Numbered from the stretch's first letter, positions 1 through 8,102 are shown. The stretch: 24,182 nt of DNA from an uncultured Eubacteriaceae bacterium (GCA_937880125.1 CALFLU010000081.1:1-24182); one strand, 5' to 3'. Made by a program: numbers and translations. The notes: generated by a model not told the origin, from the sequence alone.

Positions 1-1228
1 GAAAAGATGGAGCAATGATTAAGTCGTTTGCTCCGCTTAAAATCAAATTTTCATCGTTGATCATGTAAGCTTCCATGCCATAAATTACTTTGATTCCATA
101 TTTTTTTGATAAGGCATGGGCGTCCGGATAGGCATAAACACCGCCGTGGTCCGTAATGGCTACCGTTTTGTGCCCCATTTGGTGGAGCTTAAAAAACAAG
201 TCCTCCATTTTTAAAACCGCGTCCCGTTCGCTGTATTGCGTGTGGCAATGCAATTCCACTCGCTTTGTCTCTGCCCCGTCAAAATATTCCTGTTTGTGCA
301 TTTGCTGCATGCCATAGCATTGAATATATCTTTCGTTGTTGTATTCGTCAAAACCCACTTTACCGCTTACACAGGCATGGCGCGTCTTTTTTATCTTTTC
401 ATGAAGACTCTCAATGCTGCCCTTGTCTGCGTTGATGCGCACTTCTGCCGAGGCCTCGCCGTCGTGCAAATACAACTTCACAAAAGAACGCATTCTGGTG
501 TCGATGATTTCCGAATAAAACACCCTGCCCTGCGCCACAATTGATTCCCCCACCAGTTTTTCCTGGATCAAAGCAAGACTGCCTCTTTTTTGCCGCGCCA
601 CTTTTCCAAATAAAACATCTCCGGGCGCAGCTTCTCGAGCTTTGTTTTCCGCTTCAACCTTGCGGGGCTTGCGTTGTGTAATCTTTTTTTCTTCTTTTAC
701 AACAACCGGATTATGTAAGGATTCTTGACTTTCGCTTTTCTCTGCAGTTGTCGGCAATTTTTCGGCCTCAACAAGCCTGACTTCCACCTCTTCGTTGATA
801 CGCCTCTTAAACCAGTCGGCAATTTTTTGCGCCACGTGATTTTCTTTCAATTCTTCGAAATGCCCATGTGTATAGACGGGAATTTCTATTTCACTGCCTT
901 GTATATTCCATTGTTGTCCCAACAGCAAAACAGACGCGTCTTCTCCGCCTGCAATGTATTTCAGCAAATCGCCTTTGTTTTCGACAAGATATTTTGCAAT
1001 ATCTGCATTGCGCTCCGTTTGCGTTATTTGTACTTCTTGGATAAAACCGTATTGCCGCAAAATTTTCTCTTTGATTGCTTGTATCTGCTCTTGCCGATAG
1101 GGGCGAAGTGTGCTGATATCAAATACAGCCTTGCCGTCTTTTGACAAAACAACTTGCTCGATCCGACAATCCTTTGCATAGTCCATGCCGGACAGATCAA
1201 TTAATTCCTTTAAATATTTTTTTTGCAT
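1..1228 (-). CDS. polC: DNA polymerase III alpha subunit, PolC type (N-terminal part, cut by window edge)
   Basis: This is the Gram-positive replicative DNA polymerase, which acts in the replisome. Only the first 409 codons are inside the window; the exonuclease and polymerase modules lie beyond base 1. Visible are an N-terminal domain (residues 1-155), a charged linker (160-205), an OB-fold region (about 205-310) and the start of the PHP domain with HCHT at 327-330 and TDHG at 359-362. The OB-PHP order at the N terminus separates PolC from DnaE, which starts directly with PHP. The ATG at 1228 is chosen because the nearby ATG at 1233 is in another frame and stops after seven codons. The gene follows ispG by 10 bases and is the last gene of the pyrH run seen here. 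The identification is sure; completeness of the rest cannot be judged. Confidence 0.96.
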   Translation of the reverse strand, partial: MQKKYLKELIDLSGMDYAKDCRIEQVVLSKDGKAVFDISTLRPYRQEQIQAIKEKILRQYGFIQEVQITQTERNADIAKYLVENKGDLLKYIAGGEDASVLLLGQQWNIQGSEIEIPVYTHGHFEELKENHVAQKIADWFKRRINEEVEVRLVEAEKLPTTAEKSESQESLHNPVVVKEEKKITQRKPRKVEAENKAREAAPGDVLFGKVARQKRGSLALIQEKLVGESIVAQGRVFYSEIIDTRMRSFVKLYLHDGEASAEVRINADKGSIESLHEKIKKTRHACVSGKVGFDEYNNERYIQCYGMQQMHKQEYFDGAETKRVELHCHTQYSERDAVLKMEDLFFKLHQMGHKTVAITDHGGVYAYPDAHALSKKYGIKVIYGMEAYMINDENLILSGANDLIIAPSF

Positions 1229-1238
1229 TTCATTCCCT

Positions 1239-2312
1239 TTATTCTTGTTGACGCTTGTCTAAAAATTCCTCTAAATGTTGCAGCAATGTCTTTACCGCTT
1301 CTTCTGTTTTCACATGTTTTACAATTTCACCATGTGCAAACAATACTGCATTTTCATGCCCAAACGCCAAGCCTATATCTGCTTCTTTTGCCTCTCCGGG
1401 CCCGTTTACCGCGCAACCCATCACCGCAAGTTTTGCATGAGGCTCAATATTTTTCGTCTTTTCCCGCACTTGCTTTGCATAGGCAATCACATTGGCCTTG
1501 CACCTGCCGCAAGTGGGGCATGAAATTACTTCCACACCCTTTTTTTCAATCCCCAATAGTCGCAAAATGCTTTTGCCCGCTTCTATTTCGCGTATCGGCT
1601 CATCACTCAGAGACACACGCAGCGTATCTCCCACACCTCCAAGCAGCAAGGCACCTATGCCCGCTGCCGATTTGATCATACCGTCCTCATAAGTCCCCGC
1701 CTCCGTCACCCCAATGTGCAACGGATAGTCGCATTGCGTGCTAAAAAGCATGTTGGCCTCATAGGTGGTCTGCACATCGGAAGACTTAATCGAAATCACC
1801 AAATCATAAAACCCTTGTTCTTCCGCAAACACCACATAGCGCAGGGCATCTTCTACCAGCGCCTCAGGAGTTGGTTCACCGTATTTTTCAAGCAAGTCCT
1901 TTGAAAGTGAACCCGAATTCACACCGATGCGCACAGCGCATTCCTTTGCTTTTGCCGCTGCCAACACCTGTGCCGTTCGCTCAAATCCGCCGATATTGCC
2001 CGGGTTGATTCTGATTTTATCGGCACCGCTTTCAATGGCGCTTAGGGCAAGCCGATAATCAAAGTGAATATCTGCAACCAGCGGTATGGCAATGCCCTCT
2101 TTTATTTTTGCAATGGCCTGCGACGCTTTGATATCGGGCACAGCACAGCGAATAATATCGCAACCGCCCTGCGCCAAAGTGTTGATTTGCAAAATCGTAT
2201 TATTCACATCGGCCGTGTCCGTCTTTGTCATTGATTGCACAGCAATGGCATTTTCTGCCCCAATGGCGACATTGCCGATTCTTACTTCTCTTGTCTTTCT
2301 TCTCTTTCTCAT
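1239..2312 (-). CDS. ispG: 4-hydroxy-3-methylbut-2-enyl diphosphate synthase (flavodoxin/ferredoxin)
   Basis: This enzyme makes HMBPP from methylerythritol cyclodiphosphate, the next-to-last step of the MEP isoprenoid pathway, using a 4Fe-4S cluster. The TIM-barrel half carries QSMTKTDT near the N terminus and a DIHFDYRLAL stretch. The C-terminal half has the cluster motif CPTCGRC and GCAVNGPGE, which supply the three Cys ligands and the Glu ligand known in the family. At 357 residues it matches the bacterial short form. The ATG at 2312 is preferred over an adjacent TTG at 2315 because AGAGG lies six bases before the ATG. It sits between rseP and polC, as in many clostridia; the earlier MEP gene dxr is missing from this cluster. 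Confidence 0.97.
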   Translation of the reverse strand: MRKRRKTREVRIGNVAIGAENAIAVQSMTKTDTADVNNTILQINTLAQGGCDIIRCAVPDIKASQAIAKIKEGIAIPLVADIHFDYRLALSAIESGADKIRINPGNIGGFERTAQVLAAAKAKECAVRIGVNSGSLSKDLLEKYGEPTPEALVEDALRYVVFAEEQGFYDLVISIKSSDVQTTYEANMLFSTQCDYPLHIGVTEAGTYEDGMIKSAAGIGALLLGGVGDTLRVSLSDEPIREIEAGKSILRLLGIEKKGVEVISCPTCGRCKANVIAYAKQVREKTKNIEPHAKLAVMGCAVNGPGEAKEADIGLAFGHENAVLFAHGEIVKHVKTEEAVKTLLQHLEEFLDKRQQE

Positions 2313-2339
2313 CAAATGCCTCTTTGGTGATTTTTAGTC

Positions 2340-3359
2340 TCAGAAAAATCTGTATACATCATTAAACGCCACAACAATGGCAAGCAGGATCATCAGCGCA
2401 AAGCCTATCAGGTGAAAAATATTTTCTCTTTCTTTGTTGATTGGCGAGCCCTTCACGGCTTCAACCAACAGCAAAAATACCCTGCTGCCGTCCAGCGCGG
2501 GAATCGGCAACATATTAATAATGGCAAGGCTCAAACTGATGGACGCCGCAATTTGCAGCACGGGCAGGGCACCATGGGAGGCCACTTGTCCCACAATGCT
2601 CACCACACCAATGGGTCCGGTGAAAGCGTCCAGTCCCACTGCCCCTCTAAATAGTCCGATCAGAGTAGAAAAAATCAATGCTGTATAGGTACCAATCAGC
2701 ACCGCCGCTCTTTTTAATACACCAAAAACATTTTTTGTGGTCTGTGGCGTAATGCCGAGGATGTAGCGATCTTCCCCTTCCACATAACCCGGCTTAAGCG
2801 TAAAGGTCAAGTTTTCATTTGTTGAAGCGCGAAAAACTTCCACCTGCACCATACCCTCTCCCTTATAGCCCTGCAAAGACGCGCTGATATCCTCCCAACG
2901 GCGGATTTCTTTTTGTTCGATAGAAACCACCCTGTCCCCTTCTGCTATCCCTGCACTTTGCGCCGGATATCCCGGCGTAAAGCCACCCACGGTTGTTGTG
3001 GGTATGCCCGCAATGAGCAGCACGATGGCCAGCAGCACATAAGCTGTCAACAAATTCATCAAAGACCCGGCCGAAAAAATAAAAGTCCTTGCCAGTTTTC
3101 CTTTTGAATTGATGCTGTCTTGCCCCTCGTCGTCGTCCCCTTCGCCCACAATCTTGCAAAATCCCCCAATGGGCAGCGCGCGCAAAGAAAACAGTGTGTA
3201 TTTGCCCTGCTTTTTATAGATCGCAGGACCCATGCCAATGGCAAATTCGGTCACACCCACCTTGCACAAACGCGCTGATATAAAATGACCTGCTTCATGG
3301 ACGGCTATCAATAAGCCAAAAATCAGCAGGGATAAGAGAATTGTCCAAATATTAACCAA
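2340..3359 (-). CDS. rseP: RseP-family site-2 zinc metalloprotease
   Basis: This is an intramembrane zinc protease that cleaves membrane-anchored substrates such as anti-sigma factors or signal-peptide remnants. The first transmembrane segment carries the zinc motif HEAGH at residues 21-25. A PDZ domain lies at about 120-190, and the second catalytic element is LPIPALDG with LDG at 289-291, followed by a last membrane helix near the C terminus. The length of 339 residues fits the single-PDZ Gram-positive form. The start is a TTG, chosen because AGAGGAG lies six bases upstream and overlaps the cdsA stop codon. Its neighbours cdsA and uppS are its usual partners. The target substrate cannot be read from the sequence. 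Confidence 0.95.
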   Translation of the reverse strand: MVNIWTILLSLLIFGLLIAVHEAGHFISARLCKVGVTEFAIGMGPAIYKKQGKYTLFSLRALPIGGFCKIVGEGDDDEGQDSINSKGKLARTFIFSAGSLMNLLTAYVLLAIVLLIAGIPTTTVGGFTPGYPAQSAGIAEGDRVVSIEQKEIRRWEDISASLQGYKGEGMVQVEVFRASTNENLTFTLKPGYVEGEDRYILGITPQTTKNVFGVLKRAAVLIGTYTALIFSTLIGLFRGAVGLDAFTGPIGVVSIVGQVASHGALPVLQIAASISLSLAIINMLPIPALDGSRVFLLLVEAVKGSPINKERENIFHLIGFALMILLAIVVAFNDVYRFF

Positions 3360-3365
3360 TTTTTT

Positions 3366-3372
3366 CTCCTCT
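3366..3372 (-). promoter_or_regulatory. Ribosome binding site that fixes the rseP TTG start
   Basis: The minus strand reads AGAGGAG, six bases before the TTG at 3359. The site overlaps the cdsA stop codon TAG, so ribosomes finishing cdsA are placed directly on the rseP start. This supports translational coupling and the unusual start codon. Confidence 0.75.
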
Positions 3373-4171
3373 AAGACACAAGATATGCATATAGATAAAC
3401 GACCGGGATAACAAAGAGAATGCTGTCGATTCTGTCTAAGATTCCTCCGTGACCCGGAATGAGATTTCCGTAATCTTTTTTATTAAACTTTCGTTTGATC
3501 AGCGAAGCGCTCAAATCCCCGAACTGCCCAAAGATGCTGCCCACCGCCCCCACCAATCCATAGTGCCAAAGCGGCAGTTGCACATGGAATGCTTTTGCCA
3601 AAATAATACCGAAAATAAGCGAAAATCCAATGCCGCCAACCAAACCGCCAAGGGCGCCTTCCACGCTTTTTTTCGGGCTGATGGCAGGTGCTAAGCGCCG
3701 TTTTCCCAACTTCATTCCCACAAAATAAGCCATCGTATCCGTCAATGCCGAAATCACAAAAACAAGCCAAATCAACAAGTGCCCATATGGCAAAGAATAC
3801 ATTTGAATAATGAGTCCCAGCGGCACGGCAATATACAACAATGAAAAAATTTGATACATCGCATCATTCGGCTCATGCCTGTGACGCAAAATATTGTGAA
3901 TAAAAATCAAAATAAAAGCGCAGGCAAGCCCCACGGCAGACAGTGCCGGCCAATAGGCGACAATCAGCAAATTTGCCACTGCCAGTGCTGTAAGCGCCAA
4001 AATTTCTGCTGTTCTGCGCTTTGCTCCGTAGCCAAAGATGACACTGACATATTCATAGGTGGCTATCATGCAAGCCACAACCGCCAGCACCGTTACAGCG
4101 ACTTGACCCATCAACAAGGCACCGATGAGTATCGCCGCCACCACCGCACCGGCAAGCACCCTGACTTTCAT
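3371..4171 (-). CDS. cdsA: Phosphatidate cytidylyltransferase (CDP-diglyceride synthase)
   Basis: This membrane enzyme makes CDP-diacylglycerol from phosphatidate and CTP, the branch point for phospholipid synthesis. It is almost entirely hydrophobic, with several predicted transmembrane helices. The C terminus carries the family signature at residues 223-250, including SLIKR, KDYGNLIPGHGG and LDRIDS with the metal-binding acidic residues. The 266-residue length is normal. Its ATG shares one base with the uppS stop (TAATG), which points to translational coupling. In most Firmicutes dxr follows cdsA; here rseP follows after 11 bases. Confidence 0.96.
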   Translation of the reverse strand: MKVRVLAGAVVAAILIGALLMGQVAVTVLAVVACMIATYEYVSVIFGYGAKRRTAEILALTALAVANLLIVAYWPALSAVGLACAFILIFIHNILRHRHEPNDAMYQIFSLLYIAVPLGLIIQMYSLPYGHLLIWLVFVISALTDTMAYFVGMKLGKRRLAPAISPKKSVEGALGGLVGGIGFSLIFGIILAKAFHVQLPLWHYGLVGAVGSIFGQFGDLSASLIKRKFNKKDYGNLIPGHGGILDRIDSILFVIPVVYLYAYLVS

Positions 4172-4905
4172 TACCCGCTGAGTCCTCCGAATCTTCTTTC
4201 TCGATTTTGGTACGCATAAATGGCCTGCGCCAAAGTTTCGATATCAAAATCCGGCCAATACACATCCGTAAACCACAACTCCGCATAACTGAGTTGCCAA
4301 ATCAAAAAATTACTGATTCGTTTTTCACCTCCGGTGCGTATCATCAAATCCGGATCCGGTATGCCTTTTGTGTATAAATATTGCCCCACCATCTCTTCAT
4401 TTATTTCATCGGGCGCAATTGTTCCTTCTTGCACCCCTCGGGCTATGCGGCTGACAGCTTGCACAATTTCGTCTCTGCCGCCATAATTTATGGCAATATT
4501 CAACCCTAAAACATCGTTGTTTTTCGTTTTTTCTTCTGCATTAAAAATACTTTGTTGTGCAACTTTTGAAAGTGCTCCCACATTTCCGATGACGCGAATT
4601 TTGACTCCCTCTTCGTTGAGCTGATCTGTTTTTTTATCGAAATACTCCACCAGCAAGCGCATCAGTCCGCTCACCTCGTCCTGGGGTCTTTTCCAGTTTT
4701 CCGTTGAAAAAGCATATAGGCTCAGTTGCTTAACGCCGAGTTTGACGCAAGCACGCACGATTTTTTCCACTGTTTCCACACCTTGCCTGTGCCCAAACAA
4801 CCGCGGCATGCCGCGTTTTTTTGCCCACCTGCCGTTGCCGTCCATAATCATTGCGACGTGGTGCGGTATGTTTTGTCTGTCAAGTAGCTCAACATATTTT
4901 TCCAT
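4171..4905 (-). CDS. uppS: Undecaprenyl diphosphate synthase (cis-prenyltransferase)
   Basis: This enzyme condenses isopentenyl diphosphate units onto farnesyl diphosphate to build the C55 lipid carrier used for peptidoglycan and wall polymers. The catalytic block HVAMIMDGNGRWAKKRG begins at residue 16, with the essential Asp at residue 22. The C-terminal block RTGGEKRISNFLIWQ, followed by YAELWFTDVYWPDF, forms the second diphosphate site. The length of 244 residues is typical. The ribosome binding site is weak (only GGA close to the start). A perfect 28-bp palindrome lies just upstream, so expression may be stepped down relative to pyrH and frr. Confidence 0.97.
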   Translation of the reverse strand: MEKYVELLDRQNIPHHVAMIMDGNGRWAKKRGMPRLFGHRQGVETVEKIVRACVKLGVKQLSLYAFSTENWKRPQDEVSGLMRLLVEYFDKKTDQLNEEGVKIRVIGNVGALSKVAQQSIFNAEEKTKNNDVLGLNIAINYGGRDEIVQAVSRIARGVQEGTIAPDEINEEMVGQYLYTKGIPDPDLMIRTGGEKRISNFLIWQLSYAELWFTDVYWPDFDIETLAQAIYAYQNRERRFGGLSG

Positions 4906-4935
4906 GTTCCATATACACTTTCTTCATACACAAAA

Positions 4936-4963
4936 CTTTATGCGGATATATATCCGCATAAAG
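4936..4963 (-). terminator. 28-bp perfect palindrome between frr and uppS; possible attenuating terminator
   Basis: The two arms read CTTTATGCGGATAT and its exact reverse complement. On the minus strand the hairpin is followed by only four T residues (TTTTGTG), so it would be a leaky terminator or an mRNA processing or stabilising hairpin inside the operon. It could also be a binding site for a dimeric protein. It lies within the 84-base gap between frr and uppS; the rest of that gap is AT-rich and shows no convincing promoter. Confidence 0.5.
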
Positions 4964-4989
4964 TAGAGGGTATTTATTTTTTTGTTGTT

Positions 4990-5547
4990 TTAAATCGACA
5001 TAATCTCTGTTTCTTTAACCTTGACAATCTCGTCGATTTTTTTGACTTTGGCATCTGTCAGCTTTTGAATCAAGTTCTCGCCGTTTTTGCAGTCATCTTC
5101 CGTAATGGCGCCGGTTTTTTCTTCGGCTTTCAATTCTTCAATGGCTGTGCGGCGAATGTTTCGAATGGCGACTTTTGTGTTTTCACCTTCTTTTTTCGAC
5201 GCTTTTACCAGTTCTTTTCTTCTTTCTTCCGTCAACTGCGGAATAGACAGGCGAATCACCCGACCGTCGTTACTTGGATTAATGCCGATATCCGAGGTCA
5301 AAATGGCCTTTTCGATGATCGATATCATTTTGCTGTCCCAGGGCTGAATCAAAATCGTGCGGGGCTCCGGCGCTGTAATGGACGCCATTTGCGAAATCGG
5401 TGTCGGCGTTCCGTAATAATCCGCCATCACGCGATCGAGCATTTTGGGATTTGCCCTGCCTGCCCTAAGTGTGCTCAAATCACTTTTGAGCACGTCTATG
5501 GTTTTTTCCATCTTTTCTTCCGCTTTTTTTTCAATTGTTTTGACCAT
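4990..5547 (-). CDS. frr: Ribosome recycling factor
   Basis: RRF splits post-termination ribosomes together with EF-G in the cytoplasm. The 185-residue protein is collinear with the family: a long helical N terminus with STLRAGRANP, the central domain with YYGTPTPISQ and ILIQPWD, and a C-terminal helix rich in Lys and Glu. It starts two bases after the pyrH stop codon, the standard pyrH-frr arrangement, so it is almost certainly cotranscribed and coupled. There are no unusual features in the protein. Confidence 0.98.
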   Translation of the reverse strand: MVKTIEKKAEEKMEKTIDVLKSDLSTLRAGRANPKMLDRVMADYYGTPTPISQMASITAPEPRTILIQPWDSKMISIIEKAILTSDIGINPSNDGRVIRLSIPQLTEERRKELVKASKKEGENTKVAIRNIRRTAIEELKAEEKTGAITEDDCKNGENLIQKLTDAKVKKIDEIVKVKETEIMSI

Positions 5548-5549
5548 AT

Positions 5550-6269
5550 CTATTCTTTCACTCCTTCAATCAGTGTTCCGATTTTTTCACCGCATACGGC
5601 CTTTTGAATGTTGCCGTAGGGGTTTAATCCAAAAATATGAATAGGGATATTGTTGTCCATGCACAGCGATACCGCAGTAGAATCTATGACCTTGAGCCCT
5701 TTGTCCAAGACATCGATATAGGTCAGCGCCTGATACATTTTTGCATCTTCATTCTGGTTGGGATCGCAATCATACACACCATCCACGTTCTTGGCCGATA
5801 AAATAACGTCCGCCTCCATTTCAGCAGCACGCAAGGCCGCCGCACTGTCTGTGGTAAAGTACGGATTTCCTGTTCCGAATCCAAAAATCACCACACGCCC
5901 TTTTTCGAGATGACGAATGGCCTTTCGGCGAATATAAGGCTCTGCGAGTTCTTTCATTTCTATGGCTGTTTGCACGCGCACTTCCACACCCAACTGCTCC
6001 AGGGCGTCTTGCAGTGCCATGGCGTTGATCACCGTGGCCAGCATCCCCATATAGTCGGCATTGACACGATCCATCCCCACGCCGCTTCTGCCTCTCCAAA
6101 TGTTGCCTCCGCCCACGACAATGCATACTTGCACACCCATTGCCACCACTGCGCGAATGTCGTTGCAAATCGCTTTAATCGTATCCCAATCCAACCCAAA
6201 ACCCTTGTTCCCCGCAAGCGCTTCACCGCTCATTTTAATGACAATCCTTTTATAGATTGGCTTTTCCAT
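5550..6269 (-). CDS. pyrH: UMP kinase
   Basis: This enzyme phosphorylates UMP to UDP and is the bacterial hexameric, amino-acid-kinase-fold type. The N terminus shows KRIVIKMSGEAL, then the phosphate loop VVGGGNIWRG, then GTGNPYFTTDSAAALRA and LSAKNVDGVYDCDP of the nucleotide site. The length of 239 residues is standard. The frame is open further upstream to 6362, but that stretch overlaps the promoter and the tsf terminator. The ATG at 6269 has AAGGCGGG six bases upstream, so it is the start. It is the first gene of the run that ends in polC. Confidence 0.97.
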   Translation of the reverse strand: MEKPIYKRIVIKMSGEALAGNKGFGLDWDTIKAICNDIRAVVAMGVQVCIVVGGGNIWRGRSGVGMDRVNADYMGMLATVINAMALQDALEQLGVEVRVQTAIEMKELAEPYIRRKAIRHLEKGRVVIFGFGTGNPYFTTDSAAALRAAEMEADVILSAKNVDGVYDCDPNQNEDAKMYQALTYIDVLDKGLKVIDSTAVSLCMDNNIPIHIFGLNPYGNIQKAVCGEKIGTLIEGVKE

Positions 6270-6305
6270 TTTATGCCCGCCTTTTAAAACTTTTTTCTTT
6301 GTAAT

Positions 6306-6334
6306 ATCATACAACATATCTGCCCATTTTTCAA
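6306..6334 (-). promoter_or_regulatory. Sigma-A type promoter for pyrH-frr-uppS-cdsA-rseP-ispG-polC
   Basis: The minus strand has TTGAAA (6329-6334), a 17-base spacer and TATGAT (6306-6311). Transcription would begin near 6299 and give a leader of about 30 bases before the pyrH ribosome binding site. It lies directly after the tsf terminator, which makes it the natural start of the downstream operon. Confidence 0.75.
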
Positions 6335-6348
6335 ACCCAAAATGCGGG

Positions 6349-6380
6349 AAATCAAAAACCAAGCAGCAAGCTGCTTGGTT
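6349..6380 (-). terminator. Rho-independent terminator after tsf
   Basis: The stem pairs AACCAAGCAG with CTGCTTGGTT across a short CAAG loop (6357-6380). On the minus strand it is followed by a T-rich tail (TTTTTGATTT). It begins about 14 bases after the tsf stop codon and separates rpsB-tsf from the pyrH operon. Confidence 0.8.
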
Positions 6381-6393
6381 TTGTTTTTTGAGC

Positions 6394-7041
6394 TTATTTT
6401 ATTTGTTCCGCAACCTCTGCCGCAAAATCACAGCTTCGTTTTTCCAATCCCTCGCCCATTTGATATCGTGTAAATCGGCGGATTTTGATATTTTCACCGA
6501 TAGCGGCTATGGTTTCTTGCACCACGTCTGCAATTGTTTTGTCCATGTCTTTTACAAAAGGCTGATCCATCAAGCAAACTTCTTTGAAATATTTCTTGAT
6601 GCGCCCTTCTACCATTTTTTCGGCGATATTTTCGGGTTTGCCTTCATTCATGGCTTGCGCCTTATAAATTGCCTTTTCGCTGTCAACAACATCTTGCGGC
6701 ACTTCTTCTTCTGTCAAATACAACGGATTGCTCGCTGCGATATGCATCGAAATATCTTTTACGAAATTTAAAAAGTTTTCATTCTTTGCAACAAAATCCG
6801 TCTCACAGTTCACTTCAACCAAAACACCGATTTTGCCTCCCATATGAATGTAGGATGCCACAACGCCTTCCGCAGCCACGCGGCTGCCTTTTTTTTGCGC
6901 ACTTGCCAATCCTTTTTCACGCAAAAAATCGATTGCTTTCTCCACATTGCCCTCAGTGGCAACAAGCGCTTTTTTGCAGTCCATCATGCCCGCACCTGTT
7001 TTTTCTCTGAGTTCCTTTACCATTGCTCCTGTTATTTCCAT
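6394..7041 (-). CDS. tsf: Translation elongation factor Ts
   Basis: EF-Ts is the guanine nucleotide exchange factor for EF-Tu. The N-terminal UBA-like domain and the family signature are visible: VKELREKTGAGMMDCKKAL at residues 9-27, then the core domain with VEVNCETDFVAKNE. At 215 residues it is the short form found in many clostridia and cyanobacteria rather than the roughly 290-residue Bacillus form. It follows rpsB by 23 bases and is followed by a terminator, so rpsB-tsf form a two-gene unit. Confidence 0.97.
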   Translation of the reverse strand: MEITGAMVKELREKTGAGMMDCKKALVATEGNVEKAIDFLREKGLASAQKKGSRVAAEGVVASYIHMGGKIGVLVEVNCETDFVAKNENFLNFVKDISMHIAASNPLYLTEEEVPQDVVDSEKAIYKAQAMNEGKPENIAEKMVEGRIKKYFKEVCLMDQPFVKDMDKTIADVVQETIAAIGENIKIRRFTRYQMGEGLEKRSCDFAAEVAEQIK

Positions 7042-7064
7042 TTTATTCTACCTTTGCTTTAATT

Positions 7065-7982
7065 TTATTTTTCATCTTCCGCGTCGACAGCTTTTTCCGG
7101 TTGCTCTTGAGCAGCCTTCGGCTCTTCGACGACTTCTTCTTTTACTTCTTCGATCTTCGGCTCTTCTTTTTGCACTGTTTCAACAGGCTCCGCTTTGGGC
7201 TCTTCCTGCTCTTTTGCAGCTTCTGCCGCCTTGGGCGCTTCTTGTGTTTGCGCTTTGGTACTTGTCTCAGCAGCAGGCGCAGCTTCTTCTGCAAATTGTT
7301 CGCCTTGTTTTCCTTCTAAAACCGCATTGGCCATGATTTTTGAAATCAGTGCCACTGCACGAATGGCATCGTCATTGCCGGGAATGGGATAATCCACTTC
7401 TTCCGGATCACAGTTCGTGTCCACCACGGCGACGATGGGAATATCTAATTTTCTCGCTTCCAAAATAGCGATTCTTTCTTTTTTCGGGTCTATTACAAAT
7501 AGGGCTCCCGGCATTTTTTTCATTTCGCGGATGCCGCCCAAAAACTTTTCGAGTCTTTCTTTCTCACGCAAGAGATTGATGACTTCTTTTTTCGGGAGCA
7601 GTTCAAACGTGCCGTCGCTCTCCATTTTTTCCAATTCTTCCAGTCTTGCCACACGTTTACTGATGGTTTTAAAGTTTGTCAGCGTGCCGCCCAACCAGCG
7701 ATGTTCCACATAGAGCTCTCCGCAACGGAGCGCTTCTTTTTTGATGTTTTCCTGTGCTTGTTTTTTTGTTCCGACAAACAGAACCTGTTTTCCTTCTTCT
7801 GCCACAGAACGCACAAAATCGTAGGCTTCATTGATTTTGCCCACGGTTTTTTGAAGGTCAATGATGTAAATCCCGTTTCGTTGTGTGTAGATGTACTCTT
7901 TCATTTTGGGATTCCATCTGCGGGTCTGATGCCCAAAATGAACCCCTGCTTCAAGCAATTGTTTCATGCTTACATAAGACAT
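7065..7982 (-). CDS. rpsB: 30S ribosomal protein S2 with acidic C-terminal extension
   Basis: S2 binds the 30S body-head junction and helps hold S1 and bind mRNA. Residues 1-230 match the family, with LLEAGVHFGHQTRRWNPKM at the N terminus and signatures such as RWLGGTLTNFKT and PIVAVVDTNCDPE. Residues 231-305 form an additional low-complexity tail made almost only of Glu, Lys, Ala, Pro, Gln and Val; it should be disordered and strongly charged. The start has GAGGAGG eight bases upstream. A leader with pairing potential and a sigma-A promoter precede the gene. Confidence 0.96.
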   Translation of the reverse strand: MSYVSMKQLLEAGVHFGHQTRRWNPKMKEYIYTQRNGIYIIDLQKTVGKINEAYDFVRSVAEEGKQVLFVGTKKQAQENIKKEALRCGELYVEHRWLGGTLTNFKTISKRVARLEELEKMESDGTFELLPKKEVINLLREKERLEKFLGGIREMKKMPGALFVIDPKKERIAILEARKLDIPIVAVVDTNCDPEEVDYPIPGNDDAIRAVALISKIMANAVLEGKQGEQFAEEAAPAAETSTKAQTQEAPKAAEAAKEQEEPKAEPVETVQKEEPKIEEVKEEVVEEPKAAQEQPEKAVDAEDEK

Positions 7983-7990
7983 AATTTTTT

Positions 7991-8096
7991 CCTCCTCGGT
8001 TTTTCATCCATTGCGTTTTCAGCCGTATTCATTCCTTGCGGACACCGTTACGACCCTGGGGCTTTTCGCCGCATTTCGCAATGTGCTTTTTAGTGC
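7991..8096 (-). promoter_or_regulatory. Folded 5' leader of rpsB, candidate ribosomal-protein autoregulatory element
   Basis: The leader runs about 105-115 bases from the predicted transcription start to the ribosome binding site (GAGGAGG at 7991-7997). Its ends can pair: CATTGCG at 8077-8083 with CGCAATG at 8009-8015, a 7-bp closing stem. Inside, TGCGG at 8069-8073 can pair with CCGCA at 8037-8041. Many r-protein operons are controlled by such leaders. I cannot assign this one to a named family, and no T-rich terminator is visible, so control would be at translation. Confidence 0.5.
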
Positions 8097-8102
8097 TGTA
8101 AC

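Noticed and set aside
236..544. Plus-strand open frames lying opposite polC, ispG, tsf, rpsB and other genes.
   Set aside because: They lack ribosome binding sites and recognisable domains and lie fully antisense to strongly conserved genes.
6270..6362. A 31-residue N-terminal extension of pyrH that is open in frame.
   Set aside because: It overlaps the promoter and the T-tail of the tsf terminator, has no homologous residues, and the ATG at 6269 has a proper ribosome binding site.
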